Assembly (NCBI RefSeq): GCF_015686695.1
Contig: NZ_JADPMR010000004.1
Coordinates: 1,054,001 to 1,118,000, forward strand
Direction of reading: 5' to 3'
DNA from: Vibrio nitrifigilis
Lineage (GTDB): Bacteria; Pseudomonadota; Gammaproteobacteria; Enterobacterales; Vibrionaceae
Length of the DNA stretch: 64,000 nucleotides
This document shows positions 45,122 to 53,475 of this stretch, in pieces. Position 1 is the first letter of the stretch, and every line of letters begins with the position of its first letter. Both the position numbers and the translations under genes were made by a program. The notes beneath the pieces are model-generated. The model was not told the DNA's origin, made no database searches, and worked only from the letters and a program-made list of their open reading frames with translations.

Positions 45122-45994
45122 ATGACAAACAGTGCAATACTCGGAGGTCAATATTTGCTGGGCGACAAAGTCGTTAATCGTATGGGCTTTGGCGCAATGC
45201 AATTATCCGGACCAGGAATTATGGGAAATCCGAAAGATCGCCCACAAGCGATAGCCATTTTGCAGCAAGCAATTCAATCAGGCGTCAATCATATTGATAC
45301 TTCCGATTTCTATGGGCCTTATATTACAAACCAATTAATCCATGAAGCCCTTGCACCATATACTGAAGACTTGACGATAGTGACAAAAATTGGGGCTCGA
45401 CGCGATCAAGAAGGCGCTTGGATACCTGCATTTTCTCGCCAAGAACTAATTGATGCGGTACACAGTAATTTAAAGAATTTAGGCTTAGAACAACTGGATG
45501 TGGTCAATCTAAGAGCCATGTTTTCAGCTCATGGATCGGCTGAAGGCTCAATCGCCGAACCTTTATCTGTATTAGCAGAATGCCAACAACAAGGGCTAAT
45601 TCGTCATTTAGGCCTAAGTAATGTGACTAAAACACAAGTAGAAGAAGCCCAAAATATTGCACCAATTGTCTGTGTACAAAATCACTATAACATCGTTGCA
45701 AAACAAGACGATGACTTAATCGATTGGTTAGCAAAACAGGATATTGCTTACGTACCGTTCTTTCCTCTTGGTGGCTTTACCCCAATCCAAAATAATATTC
45801 TTAACACTTTAGCTCAGGAATTACATGCGTCACCTATGCAAGTCGCGTTAGCTTGGTTACACCAACGCTCACCCAACATTTTATTAATACCAGGGACATC
45901 ATCACTGCTTCATTTACAAGACAACTTAGATGCAATGAAAGTAAAACTTAGCGCAGAAAATATTGAACAATTAAATGCTTTAGCCACCAATTAA
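45122..45994 (+). CDS. Aldo/keto reductase
   Basis: 290-residue NADPH-dependent reductase with a TIM barrel. Catalytic residues fit the family: Asp/Tyr in HIDTSDFYGPY, Lys in IVTKIGARRD, and LGLSNVTKTQVEEA and PGTSSLLHLQDNL for cofactor binding. The His that normally completes the tetrad would be in VNLRAMFSAHG and is less clear. It resembles the YdbC/pyridoxal reductase-like subgroup. Substrate unknown. A GGAG site precedes the ATG. A hairpin follows the stop. Confidence 0.88.
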   Translation: MTNSAILGGQYLLGDKVVNRMGFGAMQLSGPGIMGNPKDRPQAIAILQQAIQSGVNHIDTSDFYGPYITNQLIHEALAPYTEDLTIVTKIGARRDQEGAWIPAFSRQELIDAVHSNLKNLGLEQLDVVNLRAMFSAHGSAEGSIAEPLSVLAECQQQGLIRHLGLSNVTKTQVEEAQNIAPIVCVQNHYNIVAKQDDDLIDWLAKQDIAYVPFFPLGGFTPIQNNILNTLAQELHASPMQVALAWLHQRSPNILLIPGTSSLLHLQDNLDAMKVKLSAENIEQLNALATN

Positions 45995-46014
45995 CACTTA
46001 GCAGGTAACCGACC

Positions 46015-46048
46015 ATTCCTTAACTGCACTGTTGTACGGTTAAGGAAT
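46015..46048. terminator. Hairpin between aldo/keto reductase and the orphan gene
   Basis: Perfect 10-bp inverted repeat ATTCCTTAAC / GTTAAGGAAT with a 14-nt loop, between convergent genes. The T-run is weak. Confidence 0.6.
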
Positions 46049-46060
46049 CTCTGTCAATTT

Positions 46061-46744
46061 TTAGAACTCATTGGGTAATTGGTAAATAGTTTGAATGGTA
46101 TTTTTAACAGCGTTATTCCATAAATTCAACGCATAAATATAATCGTTAATTTGTCTCAAAATTGATTGATCATCACTATTCAGTTTATTTTTAATATGAT
46201 AACCATCATTGTGTGCGCTATGCAGTTCCGCCAAATATTTCTTTTGCGTATCACTATTTTTAGCGATTGATGATAAATCAACTAAAACACTTAGTGCATC
46301 ATTAATAGCATCTAGATTTAACGCGTCTAAGTCAGGTTTTAAAATATCATTATTTAATATTTTTGGTAATAATTTTTTAGCGAATTGAATATTATCAAGA
46401 TTACGTTGGTGAATCATTTTACGCACCAAGAGTAAATTACACTGTTTCTCATAAACAACCTCTTCAATATCAGAACTAATTACTGATTGATTCACTTGTT
46501 TTTTAACCGTGTGACGCACAGTACTCTCGGCAGTTTCTGAAGTTAATTTATCAAGATAAGCTTCTGTATTTTCAATGATACTAGGGAGTTTCTGTAACGC
46601 ATGATTGTACATGAAAACACTACTAGGAATCTCATTGCTTAGCTCTACTGCTCTATTAATAGCTATTATCAAAACCTTATTAGTTGTGATATTTAGTAAA
46701 TTATTTAACGAATCTGTTTTATCATTTAAATATTTTATTTCCAT
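46061..46744 (-). CDS. Orphan hypothetical protein (227 aa)
   Basis: Not recognised. The protein is largely helical, with no signal peptide, no membrane helix and no catalytic motif I know. It is rich in Asn, Lys, Ile and Leu, and the gene is distinctly more AT-rich than its neighbours (ATT, AAT and TTA codons). It contains KKQVNQSVISSDIEEVVYEK and RQINDYIYALNLWNNAVKNT. It is followed on its 5' side by about 680 AT-rich bases without a gene. Composition suggests horizontal acquisition. Confidence 0.6.
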   Translation of the reverse strand: MEIKYLNDKTDSLNNLLNITTNKVLIIAINRAVELSNEIPSSVFMYNHALQKLPSIIENTEAYLDKLTSETAESTVRHTVKKQVNQSVISSDIEEVVYEKQCNLLLVRKMIHQRNLDNIQFAKKLLPKILNNDILKPDLDALNLDAINDALSVLVDLSSIAKNSDTQKKYLAELHSAHNDGYHIKNKLNSDDQSILRQINDYIYALNLWNNAVKNTIQTIYQLPNEF

Positions 46745-47422
46745 ATATCAGTACCAATTAAAATATTTTAGTGGAATTTAAATATTTATTGAATTCAAAC
46801 CACACCAATAACTCACTGTTTAAATCTATCTAAATCTAATTCAAATTATTGTTCAAGCAAATCCATTACCATTCATTCATAAGTCACATTACGTCCCATA
46901 TTGGAACTTAAAATGTCCTAGAGTGGAACTCAACTAACAACATGCAATAGAATACCAATAGAAAACGACACACCTAAACATATAAATGCATATATCTTGC
47001 ACTGATTCACTCATTCCTGCACAAACTCACAAAATGTGTTTCAACAATAAGACAAATTTATAAAAATAACATTTTATATTCACCCTATTGGATATTTTTA
47101 CTACCTATTTGGGACTATTTTTCATCTTTCACCATTGATCTTGCACGAATAATATTGATAATAGCGCGACACATATTAATTCGAACCTTAAAACTATTTA
47201 GATCTGATCATTAGCCGTATTTAAAACCGTTAAACAATATGGATTCCTATCGGCACATAGCGGTATTTATGCAAATACTTTTATAGTATTTGAAAATGAC
47301 AGAATTAGTCAGTAAGCCATTAATTAATACGTAAAAAATTTACACAAGGTGAGTTAATAACTTTTTAAGTGAACTCAGCTTCAACATTTTGTCGTCTAAC
47401 TTCTCTTCTTTGGGAGTAAACC
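46745..47422. other. Long AT-rich intergenic region
   Basis: About 680 bases with no coding frame, tRNA or family repeat that I can see. It separates two divergent genes, the orphan and the secreted protease, and is long for a simple promoter region. It may be the remains of deleted DNA or a nucleoid-protein-silenced promoter. Confidence 0.45.
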
Positions 47423-48532
47423 ATGTTAAATAGTTGGGTCATTAGGGTACTTGCTGCACTTTGTATAAACTTATTGATCATACAAACGTCAGTCGCCCTT
47501 ACCTTTTCACCGACGATATTAAATGGTACAGAAACGTCATTAGAAAAATTGCCGTTTCAAGTTAAAATTTATACCTATTTCAATAAAGGTGACTACACAT
47601 ACACCTATTTGTGTGGCGGAACAATTATTGATGATGATACAGTACTTACTGCAGCTCATTGCGTTGATAAATCAAGTGACAGTTATGATTTCCAAGGCGT
47701 TAAGGTCGTTTACTTGGATTACACCAATTCTGTTCAAAAATCAGTCCTTGTCACCCCTACCTATATCAAAAGCAGTAGTAGTTGGACAGGCTCTCTAACC
47801 AACTCTAATGACTACGCTGCAATATATTCTTCAGGTACATTTGCTAATTCTAAAAAAATAAAAATCGCGTCTACCGCCGAAATGACCGCGATGTACAATC
47901 AATTTTCTAATAGTTACGTAGCAAACCAAGATAACGAAGGAAATGTTCAGGCAAGTGGATATGGCGAAGACGAAGAGGGTAACTCGGATGACGAACTTAA
48001 TCGTGTGTTGATGGCAGGTATACCCGCATCTACCTGTTTGGGTATCAAAGTCAGTGGGTCTATTTATAGTGGCAGTTACCCAAGCTCCAATGACTATATC
48101 TGTGCAACAACAACCGATGAATCCATAAATTACGGCACATGTAGTGGTGACAGTGGTGGTCCTCTCATATGGAAAGACCCAGATCACAGTTCTGATGCAG
48201 ACTATGGTGTTCGTTTAGTTGGGATCTCTTCGTATGTTTCAACTGATACTGGCGACAATTGTAATTTTACCGATGACGATGATCACGCAGGTTTTACCAA
48301 TATCAACTTCTTTAAAGATGATATCAACAGCGATATTGGTGATTTAAAAGGTGATAGCAGTTACGATTTTAGTTCACTTTCTCTCACCTACTCGTTCGAT
48401 AGCGATCCTATGCTCTCAGCGAACAAATACGATAGTGATGACGAGGATGATAGTAACAGTGGTGGCGGTTCGATGGGTTCTTGGTTACTGATATTGCTGC
48501 CGCTTGCATTGCTAAGGCGCCGTCGCATCTAA
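47423..48532 (+). CDS. Secreted trypsin-like serine protease with GlyGly-CTERM tail
   Basis: 369 residues. N-terminal signal helix; trypsin-fold catalytic residues His in VLTAAHCVD, Asp in SNDYAAI, Ser in CSGDSGGPLIW. An acidic linker leads to a C-terminal GGGSMGSWLLILLPLALLRR: glycines, one membrane helix and a basic end, which is the GlyGly-CTERM signal cleaved by rhombosortase. Such proteins typically leave through the type II secretion system. The propeptide-like NGTETSLEKLPFQVKIY replaces the usual IVGG activation site. GGGAG precedes the ATG. Confidence 0.93.
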   Translation: MLNSWVIRVLAALCINLLIIQTSVALTFSPTILNGTETSLEKLPFQVKIYTYFNKGDYTYTYLCGGTIIDDDTVLTAAHCVDKSSDSYDFQGVKVVYLDYTNSVQKSVLVTPTYIKSSSSWTGSLTNSNDYAAIYSSGTFANSKKIKIASTAEMTAMYNQFSNSYVANQDNEGNVQASGYGEDEEGNSDDELNRVLMAGIPASTCLGIKVSGSIYSGSYPSSNDYICATTTDESINYGTCSGDSGGPLIWKDPDHSSDADYGVRLVGISSYVSTDTGDNCNFTDDDDHAGFTNINFFKDDINSDIGDLKGDSSYDFSSLSLTYSFDSDPMLSANKYDSDDEDDSNSGGGSMGSWLLILLPLALLRRRRI

Positions 48533-48554
48533 CGACGCTGTAACGTCCGTTTTT

Positions 48555-48585
48555 AAGCCCACCGATTCAGATTCGGTGGGCTTTT
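48555..48585 (+). terminator. Terminator of the protease gene
   Basis: Stem AAGCCCACCGA / TCGGTGGGCTT with a 7-nt loop and a T-run. Confidence 0.92.
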
Positions 48586-48711
48586 TAGTTTATGTAAGAT
48601 AATCAAAACTTATCGATAAAAAAATCAGCAAGGTTAATATCTAAACAAATGCATAATATTTTTCTAATAAGCCTTTTAATTCAGGATATTAAGAGTATAT
48701 TAACCATCAAC

Positions 48712-48786
48712 GCGTACATCGTATAATGGTTATTACTTTAGCTTCCCAAGCTAAAAATGCGGGTTCGATTCCCGCTGTACGCTCCA
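48712..48786 (+). tRNA. tRNA-Gly (CCC)
   Basis: 75-nt cloverleaf GCGTACATCGTATAATGG...GCTCCA. The anticodon loop TTCCCAA gives CCC; T-arm GGGTTCGATTCCC; CCA encoded. A lone tRNA, followed by a short fragment with no identified gene. Confidence 0.96.
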
Positions 48787-48935
48787 ATCTAGGCCATGCG
48801 ATAAATGGGCCTAATAGCTCTTCTAACCGTTTATGTTTAGAAAAATAATACCCTTGGATAAGCTCAGCAGCTCTAAGACCTCGAGTTGTTTCTCCTCTTC
48901 TACCCTTACCATGATTTAGATCTCTAGCTTACGCT
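48787..48935 (-). other. Short open fragment abutting tRNA-Gly, possible gene remnant
   Basis: On the minus strand one frame is open for about 50 codons from just after a stop to the tRNA (RDLNHGKGRRGETTRGLRAA, ELIQGYYFSKHKRLEELLGP). It has no start codon or ribosome site. It may be a leftover of an element inserted at the tRNA 3' end, or chance. Confidence 0.25.
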
Positions 48936-48946
48936 AATCTCTCAAT

Positions 48947-49363
48947 TTATATTGCCATAACGGTAGTGATGAACAAGCCAACATTAGCAATAACACCTAT
49001 AAGGAAAAAGTAGCTTCTCGGGCTAGGATTTTTATCGGTTGATATCACATAGTAGAGAACCATATGAAGAATTCGAGCAACAACGTAGGTCCAAAGCCAA
49101 ATTGCCACCCAAGTAGGATTAGCTTGTACAAAAAAAGCGAGCACGGCGGTAGGTAAAAAAATGACGGCGTTTTCTTGGGAGTTCATAAAAGTTCGATGGG
49201 AACGAAACACAAAAGAATCATGCCCTAAGGTTTCAGATATCTTGCCTGGAATCGCATTAGGTTGACTGGACTTTACCATAGTGGCAATTGCCCATTGCAC
49301 AAAATACACACCTATTAACGCTATCATTCCCCAGTATGCGTCAATAAATTCCGGATTCGTCAT
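48947..49363 (-). CDS. MAPEG-family membrane protein
   Basis: 138 residues with four hydrophobic helices. The FRSHRTFMNSQENAVIFLPTAVLAFF segment is the MAPEG (eicosanoid/glutathione metabolism) family signature, with the conserved N-x-x-E-N-like NSQENA that contributes to glutathione binding in relatives. Bacterial members are often glutathione transferase-like, but the substrate is unknown here. GAGAGG precedes the ATG. Confidence 0.88.
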   Translation of the reverse strand: MTNPEFIDAYWGMIALIGVYFVQWAIATMVKSSQPNAIPGKISETLGHDSFVFRSHRTFMNSQENAVIFLPTAVLAFFVQANPTWVAIWLWTYVVARILHMVLYYVISTDKNPSPRSYFFLIGVIANVGLFITTVMAI

Positions 49364-49711
49364 ATGCCTCTCCCAAACATTTCATTTACCCTAGATTCAT
49401 TTAGCATAACATGAAATATACAATTAAGATCTTATTGAACAATATCTTATACCCAAGTGCTCTCAAGATGCTGTTTCAATGAGAATGTATTGATATTAAC
49501 ACCCTCCCATAGATTACTAACATATCAATAACACTAAAATAACCTGCTAATGAATATTCATCCAACTCATCAATCTAGTATGACCATAGTGCTCTCGGGT
49601 GAAACAGGATGCTTTCCAGCCCTACCCCGCTTAGCAAGATCCAGAACACATAGCAAAAGATGTACAGTGAAACATAGTACGTAACCTAATGATTCATCGA
49701 GGAGTTCCAAA
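49364..49711. other. Intergenic region with a repeat remnant
   Basis: 348 bases between divergent genes. Positions 49448-49490 hold a reversed right terminus of the dispersed repeat (TATACCCAAGTGCTCTCAAG, then ATGCTGTTTCAATGAGAATG). The rest should contain both promoters. Confidence 0.65.
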
Positions 49712-50272
49712 ATGAAAACGATCGTACCACTTGTTACTGGCGCACTATTTTTAGCCTCTTTTTCGGTCAGCAGTTTTGCCGCAGGGAATGAGAGTGGCCT
49801 TTATGTCGGTGGCAACTTTGGTTATGTCAAAATTGATGGGGAAGATGATTTTGATGACGATAACCAAGTCTACCAAGGACTACTTGGTTATCGAATTAAC
49901 CCCTATATTGCGGTTGAAGGTGGTTATATTGACTTTGGTAAATACGGTAACCACTTAGCTAATGCGAAAACGGATGGTTATACTGGTGCACTAAAACTGA
50001 TTGCTCCAATTGGTGACCGAGTCGATGTATATGCGAAAGGTGGTCAACTTTGGTACGACACCGATTACAGCATTGCTGGATACAACGGTACCGATAGCGA
50101 CAAAGCCGTATTCGCAGGTGCAGGCGTAGGATTTAAAGTGACTGATAACTTAGTGCTAAACGCAGAATATACTTGGTATGACGTCGATTTAGACGCGAGC
50201 GATGTTCGAGATGGAGAAGAAACCAATACTGATTTCAACCAAGTCACTGCTGGTGTTGAATATCGATTTTAG
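49712..50272 (+). CDS. Small OmpA-like (OmpX-type) outer-membrane porin-family protein
   Basis: 186 residues: signal peptide ending SSFAAG, then an eight-stranded barrel pattern (GLYVGGNFGYVKI, YQGLLGYRINPYIAVEGGYIDFG, AGAGVGFKVTDNLVLNAEYTWYDVD) and a terminal phenylalanine (GVEYRF). It lacks the periplasmic peptidoglycan-binding domain of OmpA. A GAGGAG site precedes the ATG and a strong terminator follows. Confidence 0.88.
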   Translation: MKTIVPLVTGALFLASFSVSSFAAGNESGLYVGGNFGYVKIDGEDDFDDDNQVYQGLLGYRINPYIAVEGGYIDFGKYGNHLANAKTDGYTGALKLIAPIGDRVDVYAKGGQLWYDTDYSIAGYNGTDSDKAVFAGAGVGFKVTDNLVLNAEYTWYDVDLDASDVRDGEETNTDFNQVTAGVEYRF

Positions 50273-50282
50273 CAATTCAAAT

Positions 50283-50314
50283 AAAAAGGATGAGCACAGG
50301 TGCTCATCCTTTTT
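50283..50314. terminator. Bidirectional terminator
   Basis: Perfect 14-bp stem AAAAAGGATGAGCA / TGCTCATCCTTTTT with loop CAGG, between the convergent barrel gene and the malic enzyme gene. Confidence 0.93.
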
Positions 50315-50338
50315 ATTAAAACGATTTAATCGTAGATA

Positions 50339-51928
50339 TTAATGGTTTGCCGTACCTAGTTCTGGGTTCCAGAATGCGGCATTAATTTTAGCAATCAATT
50401 CATCTCGCGATAAATCAGCACCCACTTCAGCCACGCCTTCACTAATAGCTTGTAATGCAACCGCAACTGCAATTTCTTTTGATACTTCTAAAGTAGACTC
50501 AATCGCTGGTAACACTTCGTAATGAGAAGCAAGGTTACATTCATAGTTACCTAGAGCATTAACCGCTGCAGTTAGCATACCTTCAGAAATGGTTGTTGCA
50601 CTAACAACTTGTGCGCCCAAGCCAATACCAGGGAATACATACACGTTATTACATTGAGAAATAACGTGAGACTTGCCGTTAAAATCAATCGGCGCAAATG
50701 GGCTACCCGTCGCCACAATCGCTTTGTCCCCTACCCAATCAAAGATTTGACTCGGTGTTACTTCACAAGAACTAACAGGATTAGACAATGGCATAATCAC
50801 TGGCATATCTGCATGTTCGACCAAAGCATTGATGACTTGTTCACTGAACAGACCGGTTACGCCCGTTACACCAACAATTACGTCTGGTTTGTAGTAATTA
50901 ATCGCGTCTAATAGCTCTAGCTTATCTTTGCCTGCAGGGCGTTCCTCGCTTGGACGTGCGAGCTCTGCTTGCATTTCGTTAAGGTTGGCAAAGTCGTTAT
51001 ACACCACACCATCACGGTCTAGCACATAAACGCCATTTTCACCTTCAAAGCCAAATGTACGACGAATCAGATCAGCGATACCACACCCTGCTGAACCACC
51101 GCCAACAATAAACACATTGGATTGACTTGCTTGCTTGTTCGCTTTTTTCAATGCGCGTTTGATAGTCGCGACTGCTACAGTTGCAGTACCTTGAATATCA
51201 TCGTTAAAGCAACGGTGTGTATGGCGATATTTTTTCAACAACGGATAAGCGTGATTGTTACTAAAATCTTCAAATTGGATGATCGCTTTCGGCCAACGAG
51301 CTTCCAACGCAGTCATCACCTCTTCTAGATAAGAGTAGAAAGTTTCGTCATCAACGCGATCTTCTTTATTACCTAGATATTGAGGATCGGCTTTAAGTTC
51401 AGCGTTATTAGTGCCTACATCGATACAAACAGGAAGTGTACGCTCAGGAGCGATACCGCCCACTGCAGTGTAAAGAGAAAGTTTACCGATAGAGATACCC
51501 ATGCCACCAATACCAAGGTCGCCTAAACCAAGTACGCGAGAGCCATCTGTGATAACGATGATATCCACGTCCTGATTAATACTTTCAATTTGCTCTTTCA
51601 CAGATTGTGAATTATGAGCTGAAAGGTACAAACCACGAGGTGCAAAGTTGAGATAGCTGTACTGCTGACATGCATCACCAACGGATGGTGTGTAGATGTA
51701 AGGCAGGCTATCGCGAATATTATCACGAATGTAGTGGAAAAATAGGCCTTCGTTTTGGTCTTGTACATGACGTAATGTCAGGTATTTAGACAAATTGCTT
51801 TGGGCTAAATTTAGCGAAAAACGAACCTGTGTTGTTTGGTGTTTAATACTGTTAAGTGACTGTTCCACTTTAGAAAGCGGGCTAATGCCCGCTTCTGTTG
51901 TGGTCGCAATTTCAGCTGTCTGTGACAT
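50339..51928 (-). CDS. NAD-type malic enzyme
   Basis: Oxidatively decarboxylates malate to pyruvate. 529 residues with the malic-enzyme domain (PYIYTPSVGDACQQYS, VITDGSRVLGLGDLGIGGMGI, QFEDFSNNHAYPLL, CFNDDIQGTATVAVA) and the NAD domain (VFIVGGGSAGCGIADLI; VTGVTGLFSEQVI). Length and motifs fit the large SfcA/MaeA type. A malolactic enzyme is a close alternative that the sequence alone does not exclude. It lies 12 bp after the 2-hydroxycarboxylate symporter gene and forms an operon with it. Confidence 0.9.
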   Translation of the reverse strand: MSQTAEIATTTEAGISPLSKVEQSLNSIKHQTTQVRFSLNLAQSNLSKYLTLRHVQDQNEGLFFHYIRDNIRDSLPYIYTPSVGDACQQYSYLNFAPRGLYLSAHNSQSVKEQIESINQDVDIIVITDGSRVLGLGDLGIGGMGISIGKLSLYTAVGGIAPERTLPVCIDVGTNNAELKADPQYLGNKEDRVDDETFYSYLEEVMTALEARWPKAIIQFEDFSNNHAYPLLKKYRHTHRCFNDDIQGTATVAVATIKRALKKANKQASQSNVFIVGGGSAGCGIADLIRRTFGFEGENGVYVLDRDGVVYNDFANLNEMQAELARPSEERPAGKDKLELLDAINYYKPDVIVGVTGVTGLFSEQVINALVEHADMPVIMPLSNPVSSCEVTPSQIFDWVGDKAIVATGSPFAPIDFNGKSHVISQCNNVYVFPGIGLGAQVVSATTISEGMLTAAVNALGNYECNLASHYEVLPAIESTLEVSKEIAVAVALQAISEGVAEVGADLSRDELIAKINAAFWNPELGTANH

Positions 51929-51940
51929 GAAAGGACCTAA

Positions 51941-53227
51941 TTAAAGAAATAGTTGTAAGATGAAAGTAGCTAGAATAAGCATTAGCGCACCGCCTAAGCG
52001 AGATGAAATCTGTGCAAATGGCATAAGATCCATACGCTTACATGATGCTAGAACCGCAACGTCACCAGTACCACCCATGTTGGCCATACATAGACCACCA
52101 GTGATAGCTGCTTCAATTGGGTAGAAGCCCATTAGACGACCAATCACTGCACTACCAAAAACTGCACCCAGAACAGTAGAGAACACCATTAGGATGTTTG
52201 AAACAGTTAGTGCCGCAACGATTTGATCGAGATTGGTGTAAACCACACCGATACCAACAAGAAGGGCTGGAGTTAAGTTGTCGAGAACAAACTTAGACCA
52301 AACGTGCGCAGCACGTTCTAGTTGGCGAGGAACAAAACCCGTCACTTTGATCACTGCAACAGAGATGATCATTAGCGCGTATGGGTGCATATCGATAAAC
52401 ATATGAAGTAGTGTACCGATTAAGAACATAACGATAGCAAGAAGAGCACCAACACCAAGTGTGTTTACGGTTAGTGGCATTTCTTCTTCTAGATCTTCTT
52501 CTTCTTTGTTCTCTTCACCGCGAATCAATTGACCATTACCTGTTAGGCTTGGGTACGCATTGCCAAGTTTATTAAGCAAACCTGCAGTGACAATCGCAAT
52601 AGCATTACCAATTGCTAACGCTGGCACCATGATTGACATTAATTCATCTGAAGACATGCTAGTACGGCCAGACATAATTTCAACAAGAGGTACTGCACCA
52701 GCCCCCATGCCGCCGCCCATGATAGGTAGTGCAATCAGCATCACTGAGTCAAAGAAACCACGGCCAAGCATCGCACCAACGATACCTGCAAACAAGAACG
52801 CACAGGCAACACCGCCAAGAATAACAGGAATGTATTTAAGTGCTGCTTTTTTCAAAACATTACTGTCCATACCTAGAACAGAACCCGTTACTAAGCTAGC
52901 AATGAAAAATGATAGGAAACCACCGCTCTTCATAAAAGTTGTTACGTTAGCCACTGTATCCTGAGGAACAAGGCCACTATGGAAAAGGTAAGAAGAACCG
53001 AAGATAACGACGATAGCACCGCCACCAAAATACTGGTTAACAATTGGAGTTTTATTACCGACTAGGTTAAGGATATAACCCACTACGGCCATCACACCAA
53101 CGGCACCAATCATGCCACTAGGAAGTTTATTCGCGATTGTTGCAAACAAAATGATAATAGCTGACAAAGCAAACACGATATTAACCGAACGTTTGTCTTT
53201 GGCAGAGAGGACAGAATTGTTAAACAT
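51941..53227 (-). CDS. 2-hydroxycarboxylate (malate/citrate) symporter
   Basis: 428-residue membrane carrier of the 2HCT family (CitS, CimH, MaeP, MleP). It has about eleven helices and the two re-entrant-loop motifs: PIMGGGMGAGAVPLVEI and ANMGGTGDVAVLASCKRMDLMPFAQI. The conserved Arg after the second motif fits the substrate-binding Arg of CitS. An acidic cytoplasmic loop (EENKEEEDLEEEMP) is unusual. Its operon partner is malic enzyme, so malate is the likely substrate. Transcribed divergently from a CitA-type sensor kinase. Confidence 0.92.
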   Translation of the reverse strand: MFNNSVLSAKDKRSVNIVFALSAIIILFATIANKLPSGMIGAVGVMAVVGYILNLVGNKTPIVNQYFGGGAIVVIFGSSYLFHSGLVPQDTVANVTTFMKSGGFLSFFIASLVTGSVLGMDSNVLKKAALKYIPVILGGVACAFLFAGIVGAMLGRGFFDSVMLIALPIMGGGMGAGAVPLVEIMSGRTSMSSDELMSIMVPALAIGNAIAIVTAGLLNKLGNAYPSLTGNGQLIRGEENKEEEDLEEEMPLTVNTLGVGALLAIVMFLIGTLLHMFIDMHPYALMIISVAVIKVTGFVPRQLERAAHVWSKFVLDNLTPALLVGIGVVYTNLDQIVAALTVSNILMVFSTVLGAVFGSAVIGRLMGFYPIEAAITGGLCMANMGGTGDVAVLASCKRMDLMPFAQISSRLGGALMLILATFILQLFL

Positions 53228-53475
53228 TTTTTGCTCTCTTGTAGGGTTGTTTTAAATTTTGGGCGGAGTTTAACAACTTCGAGGGATGTGGATACTGAGC
53301 AAAGCACTAATGTAACTAACGGATCCTTTTGTAACTTTTGTTCATGGATTTTCGCTGCTTTTTTATTCATAATGGGCACCTTTTTCTTAATCACACACGA
53401 AAATGCTGAACAAAATCCTTTTTAAAGGGCAATAACATCGTTTTATACGAACAAATACTTCGGAAATACTGATAT

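Noticed and set aside
53110..53394. 94-codon minus-strand frame overlapping the symporter start
   Set aside because: It lies on the same strand as, and out of frame with, the 2HCT symporter and covers its promoter; composition and sequence are those of a shadow frame.
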